A DNA stretch of 64,000 bases from Chloroflexi bacterium GWB2_54_36 (lineage in GTDB: Bacteria; Chloroflexota; Anaerolineae; Anaerolineales; Anaerolineaceae): the NCBI GenBank assembly GCA_001796355.1, contig MGMG01000017.1:1-64000 (forward strand), given 5' to 3'. Each line of letters opens with the position of its first letter. Within the stretch, counting starts at the first letter, position 1. Below the pieces are notes generated by a model, which did no database searches, was not told where the DNA came from, and was given only the letters and a program-made list of their open reading frames with translations. Below, piece after piece: positions 9,226 to 18,323 of this stretch. The translations under genes and the position numbers were made by a program.

Positions 9226-10239
9226 ATGCGTGATGAAATCCAGGCGATCCTGGTTGATCTTAAAAAGCTGAATGCGGACGGCCGCGAGCATGTGTTCGAT
9301 GTCCATATCGCTGCCCTCGATGACAAGCAGGTGGCACTCAGTGGGCGGGTATTGGCTGAGGCTGACCGCCAGGCGTTGCGTCAGGCGCTGCACACCCATC
9401 TGCCAGCGCTAACGGTGGACGACGCAGGGGTGCAGACTCTGCGCCTGGCGGAACCACGTTTGCGGTTTGTTGCGACCAACCTTACCAGCTTGCATCGCGA
9501 GCCGTCCTGGCTGGCCGAGCAGTTGAACCAGATGCTTTACGGCGCGCAGCTTGAAATTTTGGAAGAGCGGGAAAAATGGGCCTATGTGCGCTGCGCGGAC
9601 GGCTATCTGGGTTGGGCTTACCTCCCCTATCTGACCGCCGATTGGCAGCCGCCGGCCACCCACCTGGTGACGGCTCCGGTAAGCCTGATGGCGGTTGAGC
9701 CGCAATCAGATGCGGAAAAAATTACCCGCGTGTTGGGCGGAACGTTCGTGCATTTGCTTGGCTTGCAGGGGGAGTGGGCAAACATTCAAGCCAACCGCAA
9801 GGGATGGATGCGAGCAGACGACCTGCGCAATCTGCAGAATATACCGGTTACTACCGCGCAGCGGCGCGCACAAATGATCGCAGATGCGGTTCGCATGGTC
9901 GGCGTGCCGTATTTATGGGGCGGTTCGTCTGCGTTGGGCATCGACTGCTCGGGGTTTGCCCAACTGGTACACCGCTGGTCGGGCATCACCCTGCGCCGGG
10001 ACGCCGACATGCAGATGGCGGACGGCAAACCGGTCGAGCAGCCGCAGTTGCAACCCGGCGACCTGGTGTTCTTTGGCGAAGGCAGCGACCACCGCGCGAT
10101 CACCCATGTGGGCATCAGCCTGGGCGGCTGGGACATCATCCATTCGTCCCGTTCACGCAACGGGGTGTACCCGGATAATATTCAGGCGGTGCAGGGTCTG
10201 CGCGAAAGCTTTGCCGGCGGGGTCACGTATTTGGGGTAA
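9226..10239 (+). CDS. SH3-domain NlpC/P60 cell-wall endopeptidase
   Basis: This 337-residue protein has an N-terminal alpha/beta domain (about 1-75), two bacterial SH3-like domains (about 80-135 and 145-200) and a C-terminal NlpC/P60 domain. The catalytic Cys lies in GIDCSGF, the His in THVGIS, and a third polar residue follows in IIHSSR. Family enzymes cleave gamma-D-Glu/L-diamino acid bonds in murein peptides. No signal peptide is seen, so a cytoplasmic role on imported murein peptides, as for YkfC, is plausible. The start is fixed by an AGGAGG site. It lies 272 bp after the dipeptide epimerase gene. Confidence 0.88.
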   Translation: MRDEIQAILVDLKKLNADGREHVFDVHIAALDDKQVALSGRVLAEADRQALRQALHTHLPALTVDDAGVQTLRLAEPRLRFVATNLTSLHREPSWLAEQLNQMLYGAQLEILEEREKWAYVRCADGYLGWAYLPYLTADWQPPATHLVTAPVSLMAVEPQSDAEKITRVLGGTFVHLLGLQGEWANIQANRKGWMRADDLRNLQNIPVTTAQRRAQMIADAVRMVGVPYLWGGSSALGIDCSGFAQLVHRWSGITLRRDADMQMADGKPVEQPQLQPGDLVFFGEGSDHRAITHVGISLGGWDIIHSSRSRNGVYPDNIQAVQGLRESFAGGVTYLG

Positions 10240-10279
10240 GGTGTGGCACGTGCCATGCTTTTAATCCCTCTCCCGATAG

Positions 10280-10525
10280 TTGCGAGTGCGAGGCACTTTT
10301 GAAGTGCCTTGCACCTGAATTAGGCTGCATTTGGCCGTCCTAAGAGCAGGTGCATCGCTCCTTAATCCGGGGTAGTTTGGTGTTGTTGTAAACCCAGGAG
10401 CAACGCACCCGATAGGTTTTGGTTGCATTTGGCTACCTAAGAGCAGGTGCATCGCTCCTGCCTCCGTGATCGATTGGCATTCTCGTTCGCTCAGGAACAA
10501 CGCACCCGATAGGTTTTGGGTGCGC
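10280..10525. repeat. GGTGCRTYGCTCC repeat, two units
   Basis: Two related units contain AGAGCAGGTGCATCGCTCC and GCAACGCACCCGATAGG or close variants, preceded by a palindrome GAGGCACTTTTGAAGTGCCT. The family recurs in opposite orientation at 38912-39439 and as a fragment at 55806-55870. Confidence 0.6.
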
Positions 10526-10530
10526 TGACT

Positions 10531-11177
10531 ATACAACTATCTGTGGCTACGTTTGACAGATGCAAGGAATATATTTATAATAATTCTGCCAGATAATCAG
10601 CTATGCGGTGTTTTATCTTCAGGGATCCAAAACTTAGCTAGGCTTGACTGGCTGATCACGGCATGCCAAGGAAAAGTGAACATTCAACAGAAGAGGTTCT
10701 TACTCCAGTTCAAGATTGCTACAGAATCTCTAAATTCGTTATTGGTTATAATGAAGTGGGTTACGGTAAATGGGCTGGGTATTCGGACCTGAAATCCTGA
10801 ATCCAGCCGTTTTTGTATATCCGTCATTCTTTTGTGCCCTGGAAAATACGCTGAAACACCCGGGGCAAACACAAGCAGGCCAGGTGTCAGGCGTTACCTG
10901 CAGTCAAAGGAGAACTTAACGGGAGATAAGGCGTTTCCAGAGCTATAGCAAACCAGGTTATATGTGACAAAAAAGGTCGCGAAAGCATGGTGGTGCCCAA
11001 TAAATTGTAATATATCTGGTAAACTTTACCTATGATCGACCGTTATTTACAGCCAAATTAATTGTTATTTTTAAATTGGCTTATTCTTTGGAAGGAGGTG
11101 GTTTTTACTACAATCAATTATGATGCCGAAGTCGATGTCACCTTTTAACCCGACTATTTGTACGAGGAGGAGTTTGA
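10531..11177. other. Gene-free leader region of the first peptide transporter
   Basis: No coding frame with a credible ribosome-binding site was found here. AT-rich stretches near 11005-11080 could hold the transporter promoter, but no confident -35/-10 pair stands out. A strong Shine-Dalgarno-like GGAGGTGGT (11094-11102) lies 76 bases before the real start, with a second site (GAGGAGG) right at the start. The same GGAGGTGGT occurs before the second transporter's binding-protein gene at 22484-22492. Confidence 0.4.
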
Positions 11178-13742
11178 ATGTTTAAGAAGAGTTTTACGTT
11201 CGCATTTGCGCTTCTGATTGTTGCCAGTATGGTATTGGCAGCTTGCCAACCTGCTCAGACGACCCCAACAGAAGCCCCCGTTGTCGAACCGACAGCGGCT
11301 GTTGAACCGACGGCTGCCGAAGTCGTCCCCACCGAAGTTCCAACCCCCGAAGTAGTCCAAACCACCCGCAAAGGCGGTTGGTTGGATGAGATCGTGTTCT
11401 CGGTGGTCGCTTCCGATTCCGCCCTGACCCAGATCGGAGCTGGCGCCATTGACATCTATGCTAACGGCCTGTCCTCCAAGGACTTGCCTGCGATCAAAGA
11501 TGCCGGCGTGAGCTACTCGACCTCCAGCGGCTTGTACTATGACATCCTGTACAACCCGGTAGGCCCGGAATTCACCGACGGTCGTTTGAATCCGTTCTCC
11601 AATCGCAAGATCCGCGAGGCGACAAACTGGCTGTTCGATCGCGATTACATCAACCAGGAAGTCTATGCTGGCGGCGGTCTGGCCAAATTCTTCGCCATCA
11701 CCACCCAGTTCCCTGATTACGCGGACCTGGCGGATGTCGCCCGCAAGCTCGAATCCTACTACGCCTACAACTTCGACAAAGCCAAAGAAGTCATCACCGC
11801 TGAAATGGAAGGCATGGGCGCCACCCTGGTTGACGGCAAGTGGATGTACAAAGATGCCCCCGTCACCCTGGTCTACATCATCCGCAACGACTCCGACGGC
11901 ACCCGCATCCCCATCGGCGAGTACACTGCCGCCCAGTTCGAAGCCCTTGGCTTCACCGTTGACCGCCAGATGAAGAAGGGCTCAGAAGCCTCCCCGATCT
12001 GGATTGGTTCTGATCCCGTCGAAGGTCAATGGCACCTCTACACCGCTGCCTGGTCCGCCACCGTTCTCGACCGCGACCAGAGCAACATCTTCCAGGAAAT
12101 GTACCTGGACTCCAGCGCTCAGGGTATCCCTGCCTTCCTCGACAACGTCTCTGATCCTGAGTTCAAAGACCTCGGCGACCGCCTGGCCACCGCCGACTTC
12201 GCGACCGTTGAAGAACGGCACGACATGATGGCCCGCGCCCTCGAGCTCTCGCTCCAGGACTCGCTGCAGGTCTTCCTGATCGATGGCAAGGGATATATCC
12301 CCTATGTCAACGGTATGGTAGCCACCTCTGACCTGGCCGCCGGTATCGAAGGCGCTCAGATTTACCCCTACACCCTGCGCTTTGCCGACCAGGAAGGCGG
12401 CACGGTTCGCTGGGCCACCCAGGACCTGTTCGGAGAACCCTGGAACCCGATCGCTGGCTCCAACTGGGCATTTGACCAGGGCGCCATCCGCGCCACCCAG
12501 AGCGGCGACATCATGTACGATCCCTACACCGGCCTGGTTTGGCCGCTGCGCATCGAAAAAGCTGACGTCGTTGTGAAGGAAGGTCTGCCCGTTGGTAAGA
12601 CTCTTGATTGGGTCACCCTCGAGTTCGCCCCCGAAATCACGGTTCCGGCAGATGCCTGGATCGACTGGGATGCCGCCAACCAGGTCTTCGTGACCGTCGG
12701 CGAGAAGAACCCCGAAGGTCTGACTGCCCTGCGCAAGACCACCCTCACTTACCCGGCGGACATGTTCGAAACCGTAAAATGGCATGATGGCGCCAATCTG
12801 TCCGTCGCGGACTTCGTCTTTGGCATGATCATGACCTTTGACCGCGCCAAGACTGAAAGCGCCATCTACGACGCGCAGGCCGAGCCTGGCTTCCTGCCCT
12901 TCCAGGAAAACTTCCGCGGCTTCAAGATCGTCTCCACCCAGCCGCTGGTGATCGAATACTACTCCGACACCTACACACTGGATGCCGAACTGAACATCCC
13001 GCTCATGTTCCCGACCTACACCTTCGCTGAAGGTTCCTGGGACACGATGGCCGTCGCCAACGCTGCGGAAGCCGGTGGTGAACTGGCCTACTCGGTAGAC
13101 AAAGCCCTGGAAAAAGAGATCGAACAGACCAGCTTCATTGGCGGTCCGAGCCTCGAGATCCTGGCCAAATACCTGGATCAGGCCATCGCTGACAAAACCA
13201 TCCCCTACGCTCCTACAATGAGCGCATACCTGACGGCCGATGAAGCTGTCGCTCGCTACGAGGCCCTCAAGGCCTGGTACGGTGAGCACAACAACTTCAT
13301 GGTTGGCACTGGCCCGTACTTTGTAGACCAGGCTTTCCTGACCGAAAAGACCCTGACCCTCAAGCACTTTGCTGACTATCCTGATCTGGCAGACCGCTGG
13401 GCAAACTTTGGCGAGCCCAAGCTGGCTACGGTTGAACTGGATGGCCCTGGTCAGGTGAAGATTGGTGAAGAAGTCACATTCGACGTGTTCGTAACCTTCA
13501 ATGGCGAGCCCTATGCGGCTGCCGAAATCAAGCAGGTCAAGTTCTTGCTCTACAACGCGCAGAACGAGATCGTGAAGGTTGCCGAAGCCGTTGCTGTTGA
13601 AGACGGCCTGTACAGCGTCGTTCTGGATGCTGCAACCACCGCCGCTCTCGAAGCTGGTTCCAATAAGCTCGAGGTCGCGGTTGTTCCGTTCACCGTCTCC
13701 CAACCGACCTTCACGTCCGTCGAGTTCGTAACGGCTCCGTAA
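11178..13742 (+). CDS. Peptide-binding lipoprotein (family 5) with permuted lobe order
   Basis: This 854-residue protein has a lipoprotein signal (MVLAAC, Cys23) and a Thr/Pro-rich linker to about residue 62. In family 5 binding proteins the mature chain normally starts with GGT...NP and ends with the lobe carrying VRxAiNyaiDR. Here the order is reversed. Residues 65-400 carry GGWLDEIVF, GAIDIYANG and NPFSNRKIREATNWLFDRD. The canonical mature start (GGTVRWAT) appears only at about residue 407, followed by VKWHDGANLSVADFVFG (about 533) and VGTGPYFVDQ (about 709). A beta-sandwich domain (about 752-850) closes the protein. It would capture peptides for the permeases and ATPases that follow. A long perfect hairpin separates it from the permease gene, suggesting higher expression of this gene. 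Confidence 0.88.
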   Translation: MFKKSFTFAFALLIVASMVLAACQPAQTTPTEAPVVEPTAAVEPTAAEVVPTEVPTPEVVQTTRKGGWLDEIVFSVVASDSALTQIGAGAIDIYANGLSSKDLPAIKDAGVSYSTSSGLYYDILYNPVGPEFTDGRLNPFSNRKIREATNWLFDRDYINQEVYAGGGLAKFFAITTQFPDYADLADVARKLESYYAYNFDKAKEVITAEMEGMGATLVDGKWMYKDAPVTLVYIIRNDSDGTRIPIGEYTAAQFEALGFTVDRQMKKGSEASPIWIGSDPVEGQWHLYTAAWSATVLDRDQSNIFQEMYLDSSAQGIPAFLDNVSDPEFKDLGDRLATADFATVEERHDMMARALELSLQDSLQVFLIDGKGYIPYVNGMVATSDLAAGIEGAQIYPYTLRFADQEGGTVRWATQDLFGEPWNPIAGSNWAFDQGAIRATQSGDIMYDPYTGLVWPLRIEKADVVVKEGLPVGKTLDWVTLEFAPEITVPADAWIDWDAANQVFVTVGEKNPEGLTALRKTTLTYPADMFETVKWHDGANLSVADFVFGMIMTFDRAKTESAIYDAQAEPGFLPFQENFRGFKIVSTQPLVIEYYSDTYTLDAELNIPLMFPTYTFAEGSWDTMAVANAAEAGGELAYSVDKALEKEIEQTSFIGGPSLEILAKYLDQAIADKTIPYAPTMSAYLTADEAVARYEALKAWYGEHNNFMVGTGPYFVDQAFLTEKTLTLKHFADYPDLADRWANFGEPKLATVELDGPGQVKIGEEVTFDVFVTFNGEPYAAAEIKQVKFLLYNAQNEIVKVAEAVAVEDGLYSVVLDAATTAALEAGSNKLEVAVVPFTVSQPTFTSVEFVTAP

Positions 13743-13774
13743 GGCGGAACCAGTTCGTTTGTTTTTAGCATAAC

Positions 13775-13805
13775 GATAGGGGCAAGTGTCTCACTTGCCC
13801 CTATC
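13775..13805 (+). terminator. Perfect intercistronic hairpin
   Basis: GATAGGGGCAAGTG pairs with CACTTGCCCCTATC around a TCT loop, a 14-bp perfect stem between the binding-protein stop and the first permease start. There is no run of T after it. It is more likely a partial terminator or a 3'-end-stabilising structure that raises binding-protein output than a full stop. Its form also resembles the short GTAGG hairpin repeats elsewhere in the window. Confidence 0.65.
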
Positions 13806-13828
13806 TATCCTAATTTTGAGGACATAAA

Positions 13829-14950
13829 ATGACACAGGATACTCAAGCCGGCGTCCTCGGTGTACAAAAGAAGAAATCGACCTCAGCGTTTACCAGGGTG
13901 GCCCGTTTTATGGGTATCCGGGCGATTACGTTGTTCTTTACCGTGGTGATCGGGGTTTATACCACCATCCTCATCGCCAACATGGGTGGATACGTCGACA
14001 CCATCATGCGCAACGACATTCGTGAACGGGTGAACCAGCGCGTGGCAGCCTCGACCGCCAACCAGAATATTTCAGCGGAGACCCGCCGCCAAATGGCCGA
14101 TGAATTGATCGCCTTGGAAGAAAAACGGCTGGGTCTGAACACACCGTTTGCGATCCGTTCATTTCGCTACCTTACGGATGCGCTGCAGTTGGAACTCGGT
14201 CGGGCGCAGAATATGGTCAGCGATAATGGCTCGCGCACGGTGCGCAATATCATCCTCGAGCGCCTGCCAGCAACTTTGCTGTTAATGGGCACATCTCAGT
14301 TATTTTTGTTTTTTTTCAGTGTTTTTATCGCGCTGACTCTATCCCGTGCGTATGGTAGTTTTTGGGATAAGATGGTGATTACCCTTTCGCCTACATCCGC
14401 GGCGCCATCGTGGTTTTACGGCATCTTCTTTATCCTGCTTTTTGCTGCCGTGTTTAAGATTTTACCGTTTGGCGGCATGGTGGATGCACCCGTGCCCGAC
14501 AATAAGTTTGACTATATTTTGAATGTGTTGAAGCATTTGATCCTTCCAGCAAGCTCACTGATTATTAGTTCGTTATTTCTTAGCATCTATAACTGGCGAA
14601 CTTTCTTCTTGATTTACTCCAGCGAAGATTACGTGGATATGGCCAAAGCCAAAGGGCTGCCGTCGCGGGATATCGAGCGGCGTTACATCCTCCGGCCGAC
14701 CTTGCCGACCATCATCACCAATTTTGCGCTATTGGTCATCGGCCTGTGGACCGGCGCTATTATTACTGAAACAGTCTTCCTGTGGCCTGGCCTTGGTCGA
14801 ACGCTGTTCCGGGCGATCGGGTTCTTCGATACGCCCGTGATTGTTGGGTCGACCATCATCTACGCGTACCTGCTCGCTATTACCGTATTTCTCCTCGATT
14901 TTGTCTATGTTCTGGTTGACCCGCGCGTAAAAGTGGGCGGTGGAAAATAG
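13829..14950 (+). CDS. Peptide ABC transporter permease (DppB/OppB type)
   Basis: This 373-residue inner-membrane protein has one N-terminal transmembrane helix (about 30-52), an extended charged extracytoplasmic loop (about 55-135) and then about five helices. The EAA-type coupling segment is DMAKAKGLPSRDIERRYILR, followed by ETVFLWPGLG, typical of the DppB family. Family members form the translocation pore with a DppC-type partner, encoded next. It lies 86 bp after the binding-protein gene and 2 bp before the partner permease. Confidence 0.9.
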   Translation: MTQDTQAGVLGVQKKKSTSAFTRVARFMGIRAITLFFTVVIGVYTTILIANMGGYVDTIMRNDIRERVNQRVAASTANQNISAETRRQMADELIALEEKRLGLNTPFAIRSFRYLTDALQLELGRAQNMVSDNGSRTVRNIILERLPATLLLMGTSQLFLFFFSVFIALTLSRAYGSFWDKMVITLSPTSAAPSWFYGIFFILLFAAVFKILPFGGMVDAPVPDNKFDYILNVLKHLILPASSLIISSLFLSIYNWRTFFLIYSSEDYVDMAKAKGLPSRDIERRYILRPTLPTIITNFALLVIGLWTGAIITETVFLWPGLGRTLFRAIGFFDTPVIVGSTIIYAYLLAITVFLLDFVYVLVDPRVKVGGGK

Positions 14951-14952
14951 CC

Positions 14953-16308
14953 ATGAAAAACTTGAAAAAAAATTTCGCCGAGATTTCTCGCTACCCTTCA
15001 GCGGTTTTTGGTCTTTTTATAATATTCCTGCTGGTAGCCCTGGCAATCTTTGCTGTAATTAAGATACCTTATTCCGAGGCTGTTCGCCTGTGGCGCGGCG
15101 GCGAAGACGTCTGGTATATGAACCCTAAGAACGTCCCACCCGCTTGGTTTAACACTTTTAGGAAAACCAAGTTACCTGAATCATTTGCTATAAAAGGCGG
15201 GGAAGAGGGCTTTACCAAAACCGTTACGCCGAGCAGCCCGGATACAGCAGCCATTGATTTCGAATACGCCTTCGATTTCAATTACGATGTGTATCCACAG
15301 GAGTTGATGCTGTACTTCACCTCTACTTACCAGAGTAAAAATCCCTTCGTTTCCATCTATTTGATCACTCCGGATGGCGAAGAAATACGCATCGGTGACC
15401 TGGGCATCAGCGCCAGGCAAACCTTTCGCTTCTCGCAGGATGAAAAGCTGATCAAGCGGCTGGTGCGCGAAAAGCGCAACGACGACCCAATGCTCGGGCT
15501 ATTCTCGGTTCCCGAGACCGACCCACCGGTACCACAAAAAGGCAGCTACAAGTTGGTTGTTAATGGACAAACCTTCGAGGCTGACTCGGACATCAATGTA
15601 GAATTTGTCTTCCACGGCCAATCCTACGGCCTGGCAGGCACCGATCACGCGCGGCGCGACCTGATGGTGGCCCTGCTGTGGGGCGCCCCGATTGCTTTGG
15701 CCTTCGGCTTGCTGGCTGCGCTGGCGACCTCGATCCTTTCGATGGCGATTGCTGCCATTGGCGCCTGGTTTGGCGGCTGGCTGGACGAACTCATCCAGCG
15801 CATCACCGAGGTTAACCTGGTACTGCCCTTCCTGGCGGTTTTGATCATGGTGGGCACTTTCTATTCCACCAGTATCTGGACCATTCTGGGCGTTACCATT
15901 TTGCTCAGTATTTTCACGGGTGCGGTCAAATCGTACCGCGCCGTATTCCTGCAAGTGAAGGAATCGACGTACATTGAAGCTGCCAAGGCATACGGCGCCA
16001 GCAATTTCCGCATCATATTCTTCTACCTGATCCCGCGCATGATCCCGCTGCTCATCCCCACGCTGGTTTCGGCTGTGCCAGCCTACGTTTTCCTGGAAGC
16101 GTCACTGGCTCTTCTTGGACTGGGCGACCCGGTGCTGCCGACCTGGGGTAAGGTGATCAATGACGCCCAATCCAACGGAGCTTTGTATAAAGGTTATTAT
16201 TACTGGATTTTGGAACCCGCTGTGCTGCTCATGGTCACTGGTCTGGGTTTCGCGATGTTGGGTTTTGCGCTCGACCGCATCTTCAATCCAAGACTGAGAG
16301 GTATCTAG
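14953..16308 (+). CDS. Peptide ABC transporter permease (DppC type) with large ectodomain
   Basis: This 451-residue permease is about 150 residues longer than typical DppC proteins (about 300). After transmembrane helix 1 (about 18-38) comes a soluble insert to about residue 225, including a beta-rich stretch (VSIYLITPDGEEIRIGDLG). The usual family features follow: GTDHARRDLMVALLWGAPIA, the coupling segment EAAKAYGASNFRIIFFYLIP, and the LEASLALLGLGDP signature. The insert would face outward and could contact the unusual binding protein of the same operon. It lies 2 bp after the DppB-type gene and 4 bp before the first ATPase. Confidence 0.9.
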   Translation: MKNLKKNFAEISRYPSAVFGLFIIFLLVALAIFAVIKIPYSEAVRLWRGGEDVWYMNPKNVPPAWFNTFRKTKLPESFAIKGGEEGFTKTVTPSSPDTAAIDFEYAFDFNYDVYPQELMLYFTSTYQSKNPFVSIYLITPDGEEIRIGDLGISARQTFRFSQDEKLIKRLVREKRNDDPMLGLFSVPETDPPVPQKGSYKLVVNGQTFEADSDINVEFVFHGQSYGLAGTDHARRDLMVALLWGAPIALAFGLLAALATSILSMAIAAIGAWFGGWLDELIQRITEVNLVLPFLAVLIMVGTFYSTSIWTILGVTILLSIFTGAVKSYRAVFLQVKESTYIEAAKAYGASNFRIIFFYLIPRMIPLLIPTLVSAVPAYVFLEASLALLGLGDPVLPTWGKVINDAQSNGALYKGYYYWILEPAVLLMVTGLGFAMLGFALDRIFNPRLRGI

Positions 16309-16312
16309 CAAC

Positions 16313-17269
16313 ATGGCGGACACAACATTGTTGCAGCTGGAAAATTTAAAACTGTATTTCAAAACAAGTCGCGGCACCGTACAGGCCGTGGACGGGGTGG
16401 ACTTCACCCTGAATTCCAACGAAGCCATCGTAGTAGTTGGCGAGTCGGGCTGCGGGAAAAGCTCACTGGCTAAAGCCATTCTGCGTTTGCTACCGCGTAA
16501 CGTTCAGGAATATTCCGGCAAGGTCTACCTAAATGGCAAAGAGTTGATGAGCCTGACGGAGGAAGAGTACCGTCAGCAAATCCGCTGGATCAAGATAGCC
16601 ATGGTACCCCAGGCAGCTATGAACGCGCTCAACCCAGTGCTCAAAGTTGGCGAGCAGGTGGCTGAACCGATGATGGTTCACTTTGGCGTCAAAAAGGAAG
16701 AGGCGCTTGCCCAGGCGCAAAAAATGTTTCAGCACGTTGGCGTGCCGGCGGACTTTATCAACCGTTATGCCTTTGAGCTGAGCGGCGGGATGCGCCAGCG
16801 GGTTGCCCTGGCGATGTCATTGGTCACCACTCCTGACCTGATCATTTTGGATGAGCCGACTTCGGCGTTGGATGTGTTGACCCAGGCAAATATTTTCAAC
16901 TTGCTCAAACGCATCAAGCAGCAAATGGCTACCAGCTTTATCCTGATCACCCATGATATTGCCACCTCCAGCGAACTGGCCGATCGGGCAGCGGTCATGT
17001 ATGCCGGGCAAATTGTAGAGGTGAGCGATGCCAAGACTTTCTTCAGCCAACCGCATCACCCATACTCAGCCAAACTAATGGCCAGCGTGCCCAAGCTGCG
17101 CGGCAATGCGATTCCTGAATTTATCACCGGCCAGCCGCCCAGTTTGATCAATCCGCCGACTGGCTGCCGGTTTGCCGCCCGCTGCCCGAAGCGCTTTGCA
17201 CGCTGCGTTGAAGAACCGCCTGTGGTTCAGTTGGATGGCAATTTAGTCAAATGCTGGTTGTATGTGTAG
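16313..17269 (+). CDS. Peptide ABC transporter ATPase (DppD/OppD type)
   Basis: This 318-residue cytoplasmic ATPase has Walker A (GESGCGKSS), the ABC signature (LSGGMRQRV), Walker B (LIILDEPTSALD) and the H-loop (LITHDIATS). It ends with the oligopeptide-transporter C-terminal Cys-rich extension (GCRFAARCPKRFARC). Together with the next gene it would form the nucleotide-binding pair that powers import. It is encoded 4 bp after the DppC-type permease. Confidence 0.93.
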   Translation: MADTTLLQLENLKLYFKTSRGTVQAVDGVDFTLNSNEAIVVVGESGCGKSSLAKAILRLLPRNVQEYSGKVYLNGKELMSLTEEEYRQQIRWIKIAMVPQAAMNALNPVLKVGEQVAEPMMVHFGVKKEEALAQAQKMFQHVGVPADFINRYAFELSGGMRQRVALAMSLVTTPDLIILDEPTSALDVLTQANIFNLLKRIKQQMATSFILITHDIATSSELADRAAVMYAGQIVEVSDAKTFFSQPHHPYSAKLMASVPKLRGNAIPEFITGQPPSLINPPTGCRFAARCPKRFARCVEEPPVVQLDGNLVKCWLYV

Positions 17270-17282
17270 GGCGGGGTGAATA

Positions 17283-18323
17283 ATGACGATTGAACAAGAC
17301 AAAATTCAGGAACAGTTGGTTGTGGCTGACAACAACAAGAAGAACAGCACCGGCGCGCTATTGTCCGTCCAGGATTTACGCGTTCATTTTGAGCTGCGCA
17401 AATTTGGCTTTGGCCATGCCGGTTATGTTCGCGCCGTTGACGGGGTCAGCTTTGAGTTGAAGCACGGCGCATCGATCGCGATTGTGGGCGAGAGCGGTTG
17501 CGGCAAAACCAGTCTGATGAAGACCATCCTGGCGCTGTATAAGCCCACCGCCGGACATGTCATTTTTGATGGGAAAGACCTCAGCACGCTAAAAGGCGCT
17601 GATTTAAAGGCTTACCGGTCTGAGGTTGGATTTGTTCAACAAGATCCGTACGGCGCCCTGCCGCCGTTTATGACCGTTCAACGCATACTGGAAGAACCGT
17701 TGACCATCAACGGCGTGAAAGATAAGGAAGAACGGCTGGAACGCATCAGCAAGGTGTTGGAAGAAGTCAAGATGACTCCGGTCAATGAGTTCTTACCAAA
17801 ATTCCCCCACCAGCTCTCCGGTGGCCAACAGCAGCGCATCGTTATTGCGCGCGCCATGATCCTGAATCCCAAGCTGCTGGTGGCGGATGAACCCGTTTCG
17901 ATGTTGGACGCGTCGGTTCGCGTTGAAATCCTAAAACTGCTGCGCGGCTTGCAGGAAAAACACAACCTGGCGGTAATTTACGTCACACACGACCTGTCCA
18001 CCGTGCGCTATTTCTCGGAGCGCATCTTCGTGATGTACGCCGGGCAGGTGATCGAGAAGGGGCAGGTGGATTTGCTGGTCAATAATCCGCTGCACCCGTA
18101 CACGTACGCGCTGCTGCAGGGTACCTCCGATCCGGATGCCCATAACGCGACGGTGATGAAGGAAGTGCCGCCGGGTGAGCCGCCCAGTTTAGTGAACCCG
18201 CCGTCTGGCTGCCGCTTCCACCCGCGCTGCCCGAAAATCATTAAGGGCCTGTGCGAAGTCAAGGTACCGCCTGAAGTTGAGCCGGTACCCGGTCAATTGA
18301 CCTCCTGCTGGTTGTACGAATGA
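17283..18323 (+). CDS. Peptide ABC transporter ATPase (DppF/OppF type)
   Basis: This 346-residue ATPase carries Walker A (GESGCGKTS), the signature LSGGQQQRI, Walker B (LLVADEPVSMLD), the H-loop (YVTHDLSTV) and the family C-terminal motif GCRFHPRCPKIIKGLC. An N-terminal extension of about 25 polar residues precedes the ABC domain. It follows its partner ATPase by 13 bp and overlaps the small membrane-protein gene by 4 bp, so it is the last main component of the first transporter operon. Confidence 0.93.
   Translation: MTIEQDKIQEQLVVADNNKKNSTGALLSVQDLRVHFELRKFGFGHAGYVRAVDGVSFELKHGASIAIVGESGCGKTSLMKTILALYKPTAGHVIFDGKDLSTLKGADLKAYRSEVGFVQQDPYGALPPFMTVQRILEEPLTINGVKDKEERLERISKVLEEVKMTPVNEFLPKFPHQLSGGQQQRIVIARAMILNPKLLVADEPVSMLDASVRVEILKLLRGLQEKHNLAVIYVTHDLSTVRYFSERIFVMYAGQVIEKGQVDLLVNNPLHPYTYALLQGTSDPDAHNATVMKEVPPGEPPSLVNPPSGCRFHPRCPKIIKGLCEVKVPPEVEPVPGQLTSCWLYE

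Noticed and set aside
10240-11177. Riboswitch upstream of the first transporter
   Set aside because: No known riboswitch core pattern could be recognised. The region is explained by repeats and an AT-rich leader.
11982-13703. 573-residue open frame on the minus strand
   Set aside because: It lies entirely opposite the peptide-binding protein gene, has no ribosome-binding site and shows no protein-family pattern. It is a shadow caused by the codon use of the real gene.
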